Assembly: GCF_004005905.1 (NCBI RefSeq)
Contig: NZ_SACO01000013.1
Location: 1-64,000 of the forward strand
Direction of reading: 5' to 3'
Source of the DNA: Novosphingobium umbonatum
GTDB taxonomy: Bacteria; Pseudomonadota; Alphaproteobacteria; Sphingomonadales; Sphingomonadaceae
DNA: 64,000 nt
Under the pieces are notes generated by a model. That model was given only the letters and a program-made list of their open reading frames with translations, did no database searches and was not told where the DNA came from. The position numbers and the translations under genes are program-made. Numbering within the stretch: the stretch's first letter is position 1; each line of letters starts with the position of its first letter. Of this stretch, positions 49,780-59,425 are shown in pieces.

Positions 49780-51723
49780 CTAGAAACTGTAGCGCATGCC
49801 CACGGACCCGGCGGTGGCCCAAACGTCCTGCGCGTCCTCCCGCATGATGCCATCCAGCGCGAGCGAAGCATTGGCCGTCAGGCGACGCGACAGGAAATAT
49901 TGGTACAGAGTGACTGCGCGCACCCCGAGCAAATCGCCAGTGGAACTCACTCCGCTTTGGAATTTGTATCCACTCAAAGTGGTCTCAAGCGAGGAACGCT
50001 CGCTGGTGCGATAGCCAAGGAAGGCCGAGCCCCACAGCACCTGATCCACCTTGCCATTCAGGCTGGCCAAGACAGTGCCCGCAGCCGCGATATATTGGCG
50101 ACGATCATAGCCAACACCCATGCCGGCCCGCACACGGCGCCAGTCAAGGCTATAGCTGGCCGAGACCCCGCGACTGCGATAGGCGGTGGAATTGACCGAA
50201 CCCACCGCGCCGCCGAGGCAAGCGCCCGATGCCAGTGTCGACACACAACTCCCCAGATTGCCGCTGACGCCATCGCGCAAGGCGACAAATTGGGTCGGCA
50301 GGTTCATCAAGGAATTGGTCAAAGCCCCGCCAAAGCCGGTGATCCCCTGATAGACCACCAAATTGAAGCTGGAATAATCATTGGGCTGGTATTGCAACGA
50401 GCCATAGCCGCCCAATTGACCATAGCGGCGACCGACATGAGCCTCCATTTTGGTGCGCGGGCCAGGACGCCATATCACGCCCGCATCCCAAATCAGGCCT
50501 GACGTATCAAAGGCAATCTGGCGCGGTTGCGAATAGTCGGTCAGCAAGCGGCCATTGGCGTCGCGCGAGGCATTGCCGCTGGCATCGCGTTGAGCATCGC
50601 GGGCAGAAATTCGCACTGCTTCATAGCCTACCCCGCCGACAGCCAGCAGATTGTCCGCCACGGGGATCTTCACCTCGGCCCGCACATGTTTGTCGGAAAC
50701 GCGCTGGGTCAGGTTGGAGATGTCCTCCTGATACAGGCCCGCCTCCACGCCCAGCCCAACCGGCAGGGCATCGCCCGCCTCGGTGCTGGCGGCCACGCGG
50801 GCCTGTTGCATGGTGGAATGGTCAAGACGGTCGCTCAGTGTGGTGCTGGATGCGCCGCGCGAGGTGACGCTATTGCCCACGCTGGTATAGCCCGCGTGGT
50901 AATCGGCCTGCATAGCCACCGCGCCCACCTGTTGGCGCAGGGTAGGCCCAGCATAGACCGAATAGACCTGCGTCAGCGCATCCATCGACCCGCCGGTAGC
51001 CCCCACAGAGGCGCCCGAAGTGGTAACATAGCTGCGGTTGGCATAGCCGCCATAATCGATCCGCAAAGTGTCGCCTGCCACTGCGCTGGACATGCGGGCA
51101 ATACCGGTCAGCCCGTCCCCATGGCTGCGCCGCGTCCATTCATAACGGCGTTCATAACGCAACGAGACGGTGCCTTGGTTGTTGCGCCCGTTCAAACTGG
51201 CGTTCACGCCTGCGGCCAGCACCGAATAGGTCACGAAATCATGGCCCGGTGTCAGCGTATATTGCGCGACTTGCGCCGCCTCGATGAAAGGCTTGATGGT
51301 CAGCTTGCGCCCGCCGTTCGCCCCCTGATCGAACACGCCCAGACGCCCCGGACGCACCCCGCCGCGCGCGGCATCGACTTGCGGCATATCACCGCCCGAA
51401 CCGCCCTGTTGCCATGCGTCATTCTGGGCGTAGTCCGCGCCATAGGTGGCCCCGCCGGAACGGGCTGCCTTGGCAGGCGTACGTTCCTTGCCTTTGCGCG
51501 GCGGAGCATAGGTGACTTCAGAATCATAGGTGTAGAGATTGTAGGGATTGGCGGGCGCTGGCGCCTCGTCATTGCCCATGGCCTGTGCCAACAGGCTGGG
51601 ATCCGCCGCCGTGCTGGCCGCTGGCTGCGGCCTACCCTGTGCGTGGACTTGCGGCGATGCCAGCATGACAGCCAGCACCACCAAGGAAACCGCCGAGTCC
51701 CGCGCGTGAATGCCCCCCTGCAT
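49780..51723 (-). CDS. XrtA-system outer-membrane protein (TIGR03016-like)
   Basis: 647 aa. A signal peptide (AVSLVVLAVMLASPQVHAQG) is followed by a disordered region to about 110 and then repeated amphipathic strands rich in Tyr, Gly and Ser ending in aromatic MRYSF, typical of an outer-membrane barrel. It is the probable exit channel or anchor of the polysaccharide system. Confidence 0.85.
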   Translation of the reverse strand: MQGGIHARDSAVSLVVLAVMLASPQVHAQGRPQPAASTAADPSLLAQAMGNDEAPAPANPYNLYTYDSEVTYAPPRKGKERTPAKAARSGGATYGADYAQNDAWQQGGSGGDMPQVDAARGGVRPGRLGVFDQGANGGRKLTIKPFIEAAQVAQYTLTPGHDFVTYSVLAAGVNASLNGRNNQGTVSLRYERRYEWTRRSHGDGLTGIARMSSAVAGDTLRIDYGGYANRSYVTTSGASVGATGGSMDALTQVYSVYAGPTLRQQVGAVAMQADYHAGYTSVGNSVTSRGASSTTLSDRLDHSTMQQARVAASTEAGDALPVGLGVEAGLYQEDISNLTQRVSDKHVRAEVKIPVADNLLAVGGVGYEAVRISARDAQRDASGNASRDANGRLLTDYSQPRQIAFDTSGLIWDAGVIWRPGPRTKMEAHVGRRYGQLGGYGSLQYQPNDYSSFNLVVYQGITGFGGALTNSLMNLPTQFVALRDGVSGNLGSCVSTLASGACLGGAVGSVNSTAYRSRGVSASYSLDWRRVRAGMGVGYDRRQYIAAAGTVLASLNGKVDQVLWGSAFLGYRTSERSSLETTLSGYKFQSGVSSTGDLLGVRAVTLYQYFLSRRLTANASLALDGIMREDAQDVWATAGSVGMRYSF

Positions 51724-51728
51724 CGCTC

Positions 51729-52784
51729 TTAACCCCGATAATTGTAATAAGAGCCGAAGCGACGACCGCTGGGGCTGAATTTCGCGCCATTGAGCAAGGC
51801 CTGCACATTGGGGCAGCCGCCCAGCAGGCTGGCGGCATCCTGCACAGCGCTGGCCGCCGTGGACTCCGCCTTCACCACCAACACGGTCTGCCCCGCCAGC
51901 TTGGCCACTTCGGTTGCCAAGGAAGCGGCTAACACCGGCGGCGTATCAATGATGATCACGCGACGGGGATGGCCTTCCACCAATTGCTCCAGCACTTGCC
52001 TTGCGCGGGCGGAGGCCAGATATTCGGCATCCGAACTGGTCGGGCGTCCACCGGGCAGGACGGTCAGTCCGGGAAGATCGGTATGGATCAGCAATTGGCC
52101 GACATTTTGCGCCGGATCGGCAATGGCATCGATATAGCCCGCCCCGTTGGGCAGACCCAGATGTTCCAGAACCGCCAAACGCGCCATATCCAGATCGACC
52201 AGCACGGCCTCGCTGTCGCGCTCCGCCGCGATGGAAAGGGCCAGATTGATGGCGCAGAAGGTTTTGCCCTCTTCGGGTAGGGCGGAGGTGACCAGAATGA
52301 CCTTGGCCTCCACGCCCGCGCCTTGGCGGCGCAGGTCTTCCACCTGTTCCAGCAATTGGCGTTTCACCAGACGAAACTCTTCCAACTGCGCACTGGGGGC
52401 GCTGCCGGGCAGGATATAGCCGCGTTCGGCCAATTGCTGTTGGTTGATGCGATAGGCCATCGGTGTGGCGACGGGCGCGGGCGTGACCTGAACCGTGGGC
52501 GGAGCCTTGGCGGCGGCTGCCTCGTGATCGGCCTGCGTCATGCGGTTGAAGGCTTCGGCCATGGACGCTACGTTGGGCACGGGTTGCACCGGCGGGACGG
52601 CCTGAACCGGCGGGACGGCGGCTACCGCCGGTTGCACGGGAGCCACGACCGGAGGAACCGGCCTCTGTTCAAAAGCCTGCATCGCGCGTTCCAGCAAGGA
52701 CTGCCCATGGGGCGGCACTTGCGGCATGGCAGTCACCGGAGGGACCTCGGCCAAGGGCACCGGTTTTTTAACGGCTTCGTTCAT
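51729..52784 (-). CDS. XrtA-associated tyrosine autokinase
   Basis: 351 aa. BY-kinase domain: Walker A TSALPEEGKTFCAINLA, A' VLVDLDMARLAVLEHLG, Walker B RRVIIIDTPPVLA, and a C-terminal tyrosine cluster GSYYNYRG for phosphorylation. A Pro-rich N-terminus of about 100 residues precedes it. It works with the chain-length protein just upstream. ATG at 52784 follows AAGGAGG. Confidence 0.93.
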   Translation of the reverse strand: MNEAVKKPVPLAEVPPVTAMPQVPPHGQSLLERAMQAFEQRPVPPVVAPVQPAVAAVPPVQAVPPVQPVPNVASMAEAFNRMTQADHEAAAAKAPPTVQVTPAPVATPMAYRINQQQLAERGYILPGSAPSAQLEEFRLVKRQLLEQVEDLRRQGAGVEAKVILVTSALPEEGKTFCAINLALSIAAERDSEAVLVDLDMARLAVLEHLGLPNGAGYIDAIADPAQNVGQLLIHTDLPGLTVLPGGRPTSSDAEYLASARARQVLEQLVEGHPRRVIIIDTPPVLAASLATEVAKLAGQTVLVVKAESTAASAVQDAASLLGGCPNVQALLNGAKFSPSGRRFGSYYNYRG

Positions 52785-52794
52785 GGCAGCCTCC

Positions 52795-54312
52795 TTATGC
52801 AACCGTGCCGCGCTGGATGAATTCCATCACCAGCAGCAATGCGAAAACCCCGCCAAGAGCTGCCGAGGCGGCGAAAAACTGGCGCATCTTGCGCGCGCGT
52901 TCCGCCATGGCGACAGGGCTGACGACTTGCGAAATCGCGCCCAGCACCGGCAGGCCGACAGCCCGCTCCAGCTTGGCCGAGGTCGAAAAGCTCGACTGCA
53001 ATTCGCTGGCAAGAAAGGCCGCACCAATGCCGGCACCAATGCCCGCCACCAGCACCACCAGCAGCAACAACGGACGGTTGGGCGCCACAGGCGCACGCGG
53101 CAGCACCGGCGGGTCCAGCACCTCCATCCGCGCCGTGCCACGCGCCGAGACAACCTGCCCCTTGAGCCGCAGATTCTCGCGGTCGGTCAGCATCTTGTCA
53201 TACTGGGTTTTCAGCACGTCATAATCTCGGCTGATGTTCTGCGCTTCCTGAATAAGTTCAGGATTGGAAATCTGCTGCGAGGAAATGCGGGCAATGTCGC
53301 CTTCTGCCGCAGCGCGGCGAGCCTGAAGGGCCTGCACATTGGCCACACGTTCCGCGCGGATCGATTCCAGTGATGTATAGGCCGGATTGGGCGCGCCACC
53401 GACGACTGCCCCACCCTCGCTCTTGGCCTGTTGGCGCAAAGCGGCAATCTGGTTGCGGGCGGCAATCACATCGGGATGGTTCTCGGTCAGCCCACGGGCG
53501 CGCATTTGCGCCAGATCGGATTGGGCCTGCGCCAATTGCCCCCGCGCACCGCCCACAGCGCCACCGGCACCCAGCGTTTGCGGCATGCTGGCCATTTGCG
53601 CGTTGATCGCGGCGACCGAGCTTTGCGCGGCGGCCAGATCGGCATCAAGTTCGCGCAAGGTAGCGCGCCCCTGCTCCATGCGCTGGATCAGCGACATGCC
53701 GCCCTGCGCCAGTTCGGGATGCTGCGACTCAAAGGCCAGACGGCGCTGTTCGGCAGCCTGCAATTCGCCCTGACGGTTGGCCAATTGCTGGTCGAGGAAT
53801 TGCAGCGTCTGCTTCATCTCGCCCAAGCCGCCGTTCAGATTTTCCTCGCGGAAAATATCGATCAGCTTTTGCACGATGTCGCGCGACAGGCGCGCATTCT
53901 CGCCATCGGTAAAGCGCATGGCCGAGGACTTGGCTGAAATGGTGAACAGATTGTCCTGCTCACTGGAAATCTGGATCGCCTTGGCAAGCCCTGCCACGGT
54001 CGCATCCATCTGCTTGCGCGAGGTGATGCCTTCGCCCAACCGCGTGCTGCGGATCACTTGTTCCAGATGCAAAGTGCCGGTCAGCGAATCGCGCACGCGG
54101 TCCACCGCAGCCTTGCGGTCATTATCATTGATGCCCACTTGCGTGGCCAGTGGGTCATAAAGCTGCACAAAGATGCGCGCCCGCGATTCATAGCCATTGG
54201 GCACCAGCGACACGCCCAACCAGCCCAACACGCAAACACCCCAAGCCACGCACAGCCCCAGCCAGCGCTTTTGCCAGACGCCATGCAAAGTGGCTTTGAT
54301 ATCTTCCAGCAT
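52795..54312 (-). CDS. XrtA-system polysaccharide chain-length determinant
   Basis: 505 aa. Wzz/PCP protein with membrane helices near both ends (GLCVAWGVCVLGWLGVSLV and LLLLVVLVAGIGAGIGAAFL) and a long periplasmic coiled coil (QLANRQGELQAAEQRRL). A last hydrophobic segment ends the chain. Controls polymer length with the kinase. ATG at 54312; TTG at 54321 is the other option. Confidence 0.92.
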   Translation of the reverse strand: MLEDIKATLHGVWQKRWLGLCVAWGVCVLGWLGVSLVPNGYESRARIFVQLYDPLATQVGINDNDRKAAVDRVRDSLTGTLHLEQVIRSTRLGEGITSRKQMDATVAGLAKAIQISSEQDNLFTISAKSSAMRFTDGENARLSRDIVQKLIDIFREENLNGGLGEMKQTLQFLDQQLANRQGELQAAEQRRLAFESQHPELAQGGMSLIQRMEQGRATLRELDADLAAAQSSVAAINAQMASMPQTLGAGGAVGGARGQLAQAQSDLAQMRARGLTENHPDVIAARNQIAALRQQAKSEGGAVVGGAPNPAYTSLESIRAERVANVQALQARRAAAEGDIARISSQQISNPELIQEAQNISRDYDVLKTQYDKMLTDRENLRLKGQVVSARGTARMEVLDPPVLPRAPVAPNRPLLLLVVLVAGIGAGIGAAFLASELQSSFSTSAKLERAVGLPVLGAISQVVSPVAMAERARKMRQFFAASAALGGVFALLLVMEFIQRGTVA

Positions 54313-54317
54313 CCCGC

Positions 54318-54977
54318 TCAAAACACGCTCTCCGGAATGATGATGACATCGCCGGGCATCAACAGCACATTGGCCTTGGCATCGCCCTTCTTCAGCAGAT
54401 TGCTCAGGCGCAGCTTGTATTCCTGCTGCTTGCCGGTGCTTTTATCGAAACGGATCAGCTTGGCGCGATTGCCCGCCGCATATTCGCTGAGCCCACCCAC
54501 CGCGATCATCGCGTCCAGGATGGTCATATTGGCGCGATAGGGCAGCGAGGCGGGACGGCCTGTTGCGCCAACAATGCGGATCTGTTCTGAAAAAGTACCG
54601 GCAAAGCGCGTAACGATCACCGAGACCAGCGGGTCCTGAATATATTGGCTCAGTTGTAGCTGGATATCCTGCGCCAGCATCGAAGGCGTCTTGCCCGTGG
54701 CGGGCAGATCGGCAATCAGCGGCGTGGTGATGCGGCCATCGGGGCGCACCTGTACCTTGGCGCCCAGTTCGGGGTTGCGCCAGACGAAAACGGTCAGCTC
54801 ATCCATCGGCCCGATGATGTAATCCTCGCCCGGTCCTTCCTGCAGCGCCACAAAATTGGCGGCGGGCAGACGCGGCGCATCCCCGGCTTGCGCGGTGCCG
54901 GCAAGGGCCAAACTGGCCGCAACCAGACTACCTGTCGCGACTCCGGCCCAGCGCTGGGCTTTACTCTTGCTCGACAT
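54318..54977 (-). CDS. XrtA-system polysaccharide export protein
   Basis: 219 aa. Wza-like periplasmic/outer-membrane export protein: signal peptide (VAASLALAGTAQAG), PES domain YIIGPMDELTVFVWRNPEL with VRPDGRITTPLI, and SLBB-like tail ending LMPGDVIIIPESVF. No lipobox Cys is present, as in many of these proteins. First gene of the ten-gene operon; its promoter must lie in 54978-55151. Confidence 0.93.
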   Translation of the reverse strand: MSSKSKAQRWAGVATGSLVAASLALAGTAQAGDAPRLPAANFVALQEGPGEDYIIGPMDELTVFVWRNPELGAKVQVRPDGRITTPLIADLPATGKTPSMLAQDIQLQLSQYIQDPLVSVIVTRFAGTFSEQIRIVGATGRPASLPYRANMTILDAMIAVGGLSEYAAGNRAKLIRFDKSTGKQQEYKLRLSNLLKKGDAKANVLLMPGDVIIIPESVF

Positions 54978-55239
54978 CGGTCCTCAATCCTCACAGACGC
55001 CGCCACAAGGCACCGTTGAACGGCGCAAAAAGGCGGCATGGCAAGTTTGGTATGGAGGATAAGGGTAAAGATCAGGTTAGCCATTGCGGTGATGCGCCGG
55101 AGGCGGGGGCAAGGCAAGGATGACGCAGACGCAACGCAAAACCTGCGAAAAGCCCGCAAATCCCGAAGGATCGCGGGCATTCCGATGGGCCACTCAATGC
55201 TAGGGAAAAATATCTATATGTGTGGTTAAAACAGGCGCG
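54978..55239. other. Promoter region of the XrtA exopolysaccharide operon
   Basis: 262 bases between the decarboxylase stop and the export gene. It holds the terminator at 55152-55178 and, beyond it, about 170 bases from which the minus-strand operon must start. I see no sigma-54 consensus on the minus strand and no clear -35/-10 pair; an AT-rich patch lies at 55203-55232, upstream of the terminator. Confidence 0.5.
55152..55178 (-). terminator. Terminator of the ligase-decarboxylase transcript
   Basis: The minus strand has GCCCGC, an inner GATCC-TTCG-GGAT stem, GCGGGC, then TTTTCG. The UUCG loop and T-run make a good intrinsic terminator 60 bases after the decarboxylase stop. Confidence 0.8.
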
Positions 55240-56469
55240 TCAGAGCAAGACTTCTTGCGCCGCGCCCTGCCCCAAAAAGGCCGAGGGGCTGGCACTGGCG
55301 CCATAGGCACCGGCGCAGAACACTGCCACCACATCCCCCACATCGGCACGGGGAAAATACCCCTTGTCGGCCAATTTGTCGAGCGGAGTGCACAGGCAGC
55401 CGACCACGCTGGCCTCTTCGGTGGCCTCCGCCTCGAAATGCGAGGCAATGGCGACCGGATAGTTACGGCGCACCACCGTACCGAAATTGCCGCTGGCCGC
55501 CAATTGGTGATGCATGCCGCCATCGGTGACCAGAAAGACCTCACCATGGCTCAGCTTGCGGTCGACAATACGGGTCAGATAGACCCCCGCCTCGCCCACC
55601 AGATAGCGGCCCAGTTCCATGCAGAAATGGGTTTCCTGCAACACATCGGGCAAATGCGCCAATTGCTGCGCCAAAGCCTCACCCACGCGGGCCAAGTCCA
55701 GCGGCTTGTCACCGGGGAAATAGGGAATGCCCAGCCCCCCGCCCAGATTGCAATGCGGCAGGCCCACGCCCGCCTCATCCGCCAGCCTTGCGGCCAGAGC
55801 GATGGTTTGGGCCTGCGTGTCCACGACGGCCTCGGCATCCAGCGCCTGACTACCGGCATAGATATGAAAGCCCCGCCACTCGGCTCCGGCCTCCACGACC
55901 TGCCGCGCCAAAGCAGGCACACGTTCGGCATCCACGCCAAAGGGCTTGGCCCCGCCGCCCATTTTCATGCCCGAGCCTTTAAGGTCGAAATCGGGGTTCA
56001 CGCGAATGGCCAGCCGCGGAGCCTTGCCCAGCCTTTCGCCAATGGCCAAGGCGCGGGCGGCCTCGCCCTCGGACTCCAGATTGAGCGTGACGCCCTGCAT
56101 GATCGCGGCCTGCAATTCCATGTCGCGCTTGCCAGGGCCTGCGAAACTGATCAGTGATGGGTCCAAACCCGCACGCAAGGCCATGCCCAATTCGCCGCCG
56201 CTGGCGATGTCAAACCCATCCACCAGCCCTGCCATCAGCCGCAGCAAAGGCCCGAAAGGATTGGCCTTCATCGCATAATGCAGGCCCAGTTGCGCTGGGA
56301 AAGCCTCACGCAGAGCAGCCACTCTCTGCCGCAGCAGGGCGGAGGAATAGACGAACAAAGGCGTCTGGCCGCCCGATTGCGCGATAATATCGGTGACTTT
56401 CACGCCATCAATGGCCAACACGCCATCACGCGCGCAAAAGCCTGCAGGAATAGGGCCAAGCGGTTTCAT
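55240..56469 (-). CDS. XrtA-associated PLP-dependent decarboxylase
   Basis: 409 aa, fold III (alanine racemase-like) decarboxylase related to diaminopimelate and ornithine decarboxylases. The PLP lysine is in LHYAMKANPFGPLLR; glycine loop HCNLGGGLGIPY and ELGRYLVGEAG follow; the catalytic Cys is in VVGCLCTPLDKL. It matches the exosortase A-linked decarboxylase that always goes with an acyl-CoA ligase. Start ATG 56469 coupled to the ligase stop (ATGA). Substrate unknown. Confidence 0.92.
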   Translation of the reverse strand: MKPLGPIPAGFCARDGVLAIDGVKVTDIIAQSGGQTPLFVYSSALLRQRVAALREAFPAQLGLHYAMKANPFGPLLRLMAGLVDGFDIASGGELGMALRAGLDPSLISFAGPGKRDMELQAAIMQGVTLNLESEGEAARALAIGERLGKAPRLAIRVNPDFDLKGSGMKMGGGAKPFGVDAERVPALARQVVEAGAEWRGFHIYAGSQALDAEAVVDTQAQTIALAARLADEAGVGLPHCNLGGGLGIPYFPGDKPLDLARVGEALAQQLAHLPDVLQETHFCMELGRYLVGEAGVYLTRIVDRKLSHGEVFLVTDGGMHHQLAASGNFGTVVRRNYPVAIASHFEAEATEEASVVGCLCTPLDKLADKGYFPRADVGDVVAVFCAGAYGASASPSAFLGQGAAQEVLL

Positions 56470-58031
56470 CGAGCTTCCTCTAGGCCAGCAGCCAGTTCTT
56501 CGGCAAGGCCATTGCGGTCCAGCTTGCCATTGGGGCTGAGCGGCATGACCTCGCGCCAATGGATGACGGCGGGTTGCATGAAATTGGGCAAGTCCTGCTT
56601 GAGTGTTGCCGCGAGTACAGCACTATCCTCCGCCTGCCCTGCCGCAGCGCGCACCACCAGATGCACCGCCTGCCCCAAACGCGGATCGGGCAGGCCCAAG
56701 GCCACAGCCTCGGCCACCAGACCGGTAGCGATGGCCGCCTCCTCTACCTCTTGCGGACTGATCCGGTTGCCCGATGATTTGATCATCGCATCGCGCCTGC
56801 CAACAAAATAAAGCAAACCATCCGCATCGCGCCGCACCCTGTCGCCCGACCATACCGCCATGCCGCCATAGGCCGAAGCCTCTGGCGCAGGGCGAAAACG
56901 TTCGGCGGTGCGGACGGCGTCCTGCCAATAGCCTTGCGCCACCAACGGGCCGCAATGAACCAATTCGCCTTCCTCGCCATCCCCCGCCACTTGGCCATCG
57001 TCATTCATCACCAGAATTTCGGCATGGGGAATGGCCTTACCCATGCTGGTGGGATGGGTGCCGATCAGCGCCGGATCAAGGAAGGTGGAGCGGAAAGCCT
57101 CAGTCAATCCATACATGGCGAACAGGCGCGCCGCCGGAAACAAGCCGCGCAGCCGCGCCACCAGATCCACCGTCAATGCGCCCCCGCTATTGGTCAGCCG
57201 CCGCAAACTATCCCCCGCGCCATCGGGCCAAGCCGCCTCGGCCAATTGCACCCACAGCGGGGGCACACAGGCCAAAGTGGTCACGCCATAACGCGCCACC
57301 GCTTTCACCACATCGCGCGGGGTCAGATAATCGAGCGGCACCACGCTGCCCCCCACGTACCAGTGGGACAGCAACTGGTTCTGCCCATAATCAAACGACA
57401 AAGGCAGCACGGCCAGCGCGCGATCATCCGCTGCCAGCCCCAGATAATGCGCCACACTTTGCGCGCCCAGCCAGAGATTGGCATGGGACAGCATCACCCC
57501 CTTGGGCCTGCCGGTGGAACCGCTGGTGTAGAGAATGGCAGCCAGGCTTTGCGGATCGAGGCTGGAGGGCGGCAGAGCGCCACAGTGCTCCGCCTCGGCC
57601 AACACAATATCCTCTGCCACAGCGCGGCAGCCAGTTGGCAGATCACCCGCCTCCAATGTTGCCAATCTTGCGGGCGTGCCCACCAACAACAATGCCCCGC
57701 TGTCCGCCAGAATATGCGCAACCTGCGCACGTTTGAGCAAAGGGTTGATTGGCACATGCACCATGCCCGACCGCGCCGCAGCCAATGGCATCAAGCAGGC
57801 CAATTCCCCCTTGGCCGCCCAAGTGGCCACACGAGGCGGCACATCGCCGACACAAGCATCCCCCACTTGCGCTTTAAGCCATCCCGCCAGACGAGACACA
57901 CGGCTTGTTAAATCCTTGTAGTCTATCACTTGCCCGCGCAGCACCAAGGCAGGCGCCTGCCCCTGCCCCCGCAACAGCAGATGGTCCAGCGGAAGCGGGC
58001 TGTTTTCAAGGGCGGAGCTAAGCGTCGTCAT
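56466..58031 (-). CDS. XrtA-associated acyl-CoA ligase (AMP-forming)
   Basis: 521 aa, ANL superfamily. P-loop ILYTSGSTGRPKGVMLSH, A5 MYGLTEAFRSTFL, A7 YGGMAVWSGDRVRRD and A10 LSPNGKLDRNGLAEEL. It activates a carboxylic acid as adenylate, for CoA or for the acyl carrier protein encoded 1.1 kb away. ATG at 58031 lies only 24 bases from the divergent GNAT start. Confidence 0.92.
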   Translation of the reverse strand: MTTLSSALENSPLPLDHLLLRGQGQAPALVLRGQVIDYKDLTSRVSRLAGWLKAQVGDACVGDVPPRVATWAAKGELACLMPLAAARSGMVHVPINPLLKRAQVAHILADSGALLLVGTPARLATLEAGDLPTGCRAVAEDIVLAEAEHCGALPPSSLDPQSLAAILYTSGSTGRPKGVMLSHANLWLGAQSVAHYLGLAADDRALAVLPLSFDYGQNQLLSHWYVGGSVVPLDYLTPRDVVKAVARYGVTTLACVPPLWVQLAEAAWPDGAGDSLRRLTNSGGALTVDLVARLRGLFPAARLFAMYGLTEAFRSTFLDPALIGTHPTSMGKAIPHAEILVMNDDGQVAGDGEEGELVHCGPLVAQGYWQDAVRTAERFRPAPEASAYGGMAVWSGDRVRRDADGLLYFVGRRDAMIKSSGNRISPQEVEEAAIATGLVAEAVALGLPDPRLGQAVHLVVRAAAGQAEDSAVLAATLKQDLPNFMQPAVIHWREVMPLSPNGKLDRNGLAEELAAGLEEAR

Positions 58032-58055
58032 GCATTTCCTTGCACGGATATTTTT

Positions 58056-59063
58056 GTGATCACCGTCAGCTACCATGCCAATCTTAAAGAAATCCCCGCT
58101 GAAATTGCGGCGATCTTTGCCCATGGGCAAGGTCCGTTTGATGCTTTGGCGTGGTTTGACCTGTGTGTCGAGTATAACGGTCTACAGCCTCTGCTGGCCG
58201 TGGCGCAAAATGGCGAGCATGGGGCCGTCTGGCCCTTGGCCGAAGGTCCGGATGGATTGCGCCCTCTGGCCAATTGGTACGCCTTTACCGTGGGGCCAAT
58301 CATCACACCTCAGGCGGACGGCTTGGCTATGCTCACCGCCATTGCCGCGGACCTGAAACAGGCAGGCCACGCGCGAATCACCCTATGGCCGATGCCCGAT
58401 GAGTCGGGTCTGGCCAGCCTTGTCACCGCGTCCTTGCGTCGGGCGGGCTGGATCGTCGGGCGCGAGGTTTGTGATACCAACCATCACCTAATGGTCGCTG
58501 GCCGCAATTTTGCCCAATATCTGGCCGCTCGCCCCGGCCCTTTGCGCAGCACGTTAAAGCGCAAGGCCAAAAAAGTGGATGTGATCCTGCATGCGACATG
58601 GAGCGAGGCAGCATGGCAGGATTATAAAGCAGTCTATGCCGCCAGTTGGAAGCCCGAGGAAGGCTCCCCCGCCCTGCTGCGCGCCTTTGCCCAACAACAG
58701 GGCGAAGCAGGGCAATTACGCCTTGGGCTGGCCTATGCAACGCTAGATGGCAGCTATCAACCGGTTGCCGCCCAACTTTGGACGGTGGAGGCGGGCACGG
58801 CCTATATTCACAAGCTGGCCTATCATGAAGCGGCCAAGCCGCTATCGCCCGGTACGACTTTGTCCGCCGCCTTGTTCGCAAGGGTGATCGACGAGGACAA
58901 AGTGGATGTGATCGACTTTGGCACCGGCGATGATCCCTATAAGCGCGACTGGATGGAGGCGCAGCGACCACGCTATCGCATCTGTGCCTATCGCCCAGAT
59001 GCCCTGACACAATGGCCAGCCATTGCCAAATGCCTTGCGAAGCGCCTATTGCGCCGGTCATGA
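58056..59063 (+). CDS. XrtA-associated GNAT-like acyltransferase
   Basis: 335 aa of the BcsL/CelD-type GNAT family (Acetyltransf_6). LAARPGPLRSTLKRKAKKVD and KLAYHEAAKPLSPGTTLSA, then VIDFGTGDDPYKRDWM, are typical of that group. It probably transfers the acyl group held by the carrier protein. GTG at 58056 is the only reasonable start; the frame upstream is antisense to the ligase gene. Confidence 0.85.
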   Translation: MITVSYHANLKEIPAEIAAIFAHGQGPFDALAWFDLCVEYNGLQPLLAVAQNGEHGAVWPLAEGPDGLRPLANWYAFTVGPIITPQADGLAMLTAIAADLKQAGHARITLWPMPDESGLASLVTASLRRAGWIVGREVCDTNHHLMVAGRNFAQYLAARPGPLRSTLKRKAKKVDVILHATWSEAAWQDYKAVYAASWKPEEGSPALLRAFAQQQGEAGQLRLGLAYATLDGSYQPVAAQLWTVEAGTAYIHKLAYHEAAKPLSPGTTLSAALFARVIDEDKVDVIDFGTGDDPYKRDWMEAQRPRYRICAYRPDALTQWPAIAKCLAKRLLRRS

Positions 59064-59155
59064 AAGGGATGGGCCTAAAACATTTTGGCAAGACCCATGC
59101 CTTATAGAGACTAACGCGAAGGACGGCCCAGCCGACCGAGACCCGACGGGGATTT

Positions 59156-59419
59156 ATGCAAAACGATACTGACGACCTGTTGCGCGCTGTGCTGACCGAT
59201 GTTCTGGGCCTGAAGCCCGGACAAGCGGCCGGTTTTACCGCGCAGACCGGCCTGTTTGGCGCGCTGCCGGAACTGGATTCGATGGCGGTGGCCAATCTGC
59301 TGGCCGAGATCGAGGACCGCATGGGCATCACCATTGATGACGAAGATGTCGATGGCGATCTGCTGGCCGATTATGGCTCGCTGCTGGGCTTTGTCGCCGC
59401 GCGGCGGGAAGCGGCCTGA
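59156..59419 (+). CDS. Acyl carrier protein
   Basis: 87 aa. The phosphopantetheine serine is in PELDSMAVANLLAEIED, the ACP helix II pattern, flanked by acidic helices. It is distinct from the fatty-acid ACP by its place in the exosortase A locus and presumably receives the acid activated by the nearby ligase. Confidence 0.9.
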   Translation: MQNDTDDLLRAVLTDVLGLKPGQAAGFTAQTGLFGALPELDSMAVANLLAEIEDRMGITIDDEDVDGDLLADYGSLLGFVAARREAA

Positions 59420-59425
59420 GGCCTG

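Noticed and set aside
54978..55151. Sigma-54 promoter for the exopolysaccharide operon
   Set aside because: Exosortase A systems can be RpoN-controlled, but no TGGCAC-N5-TTGC match is present on the minus strand here.
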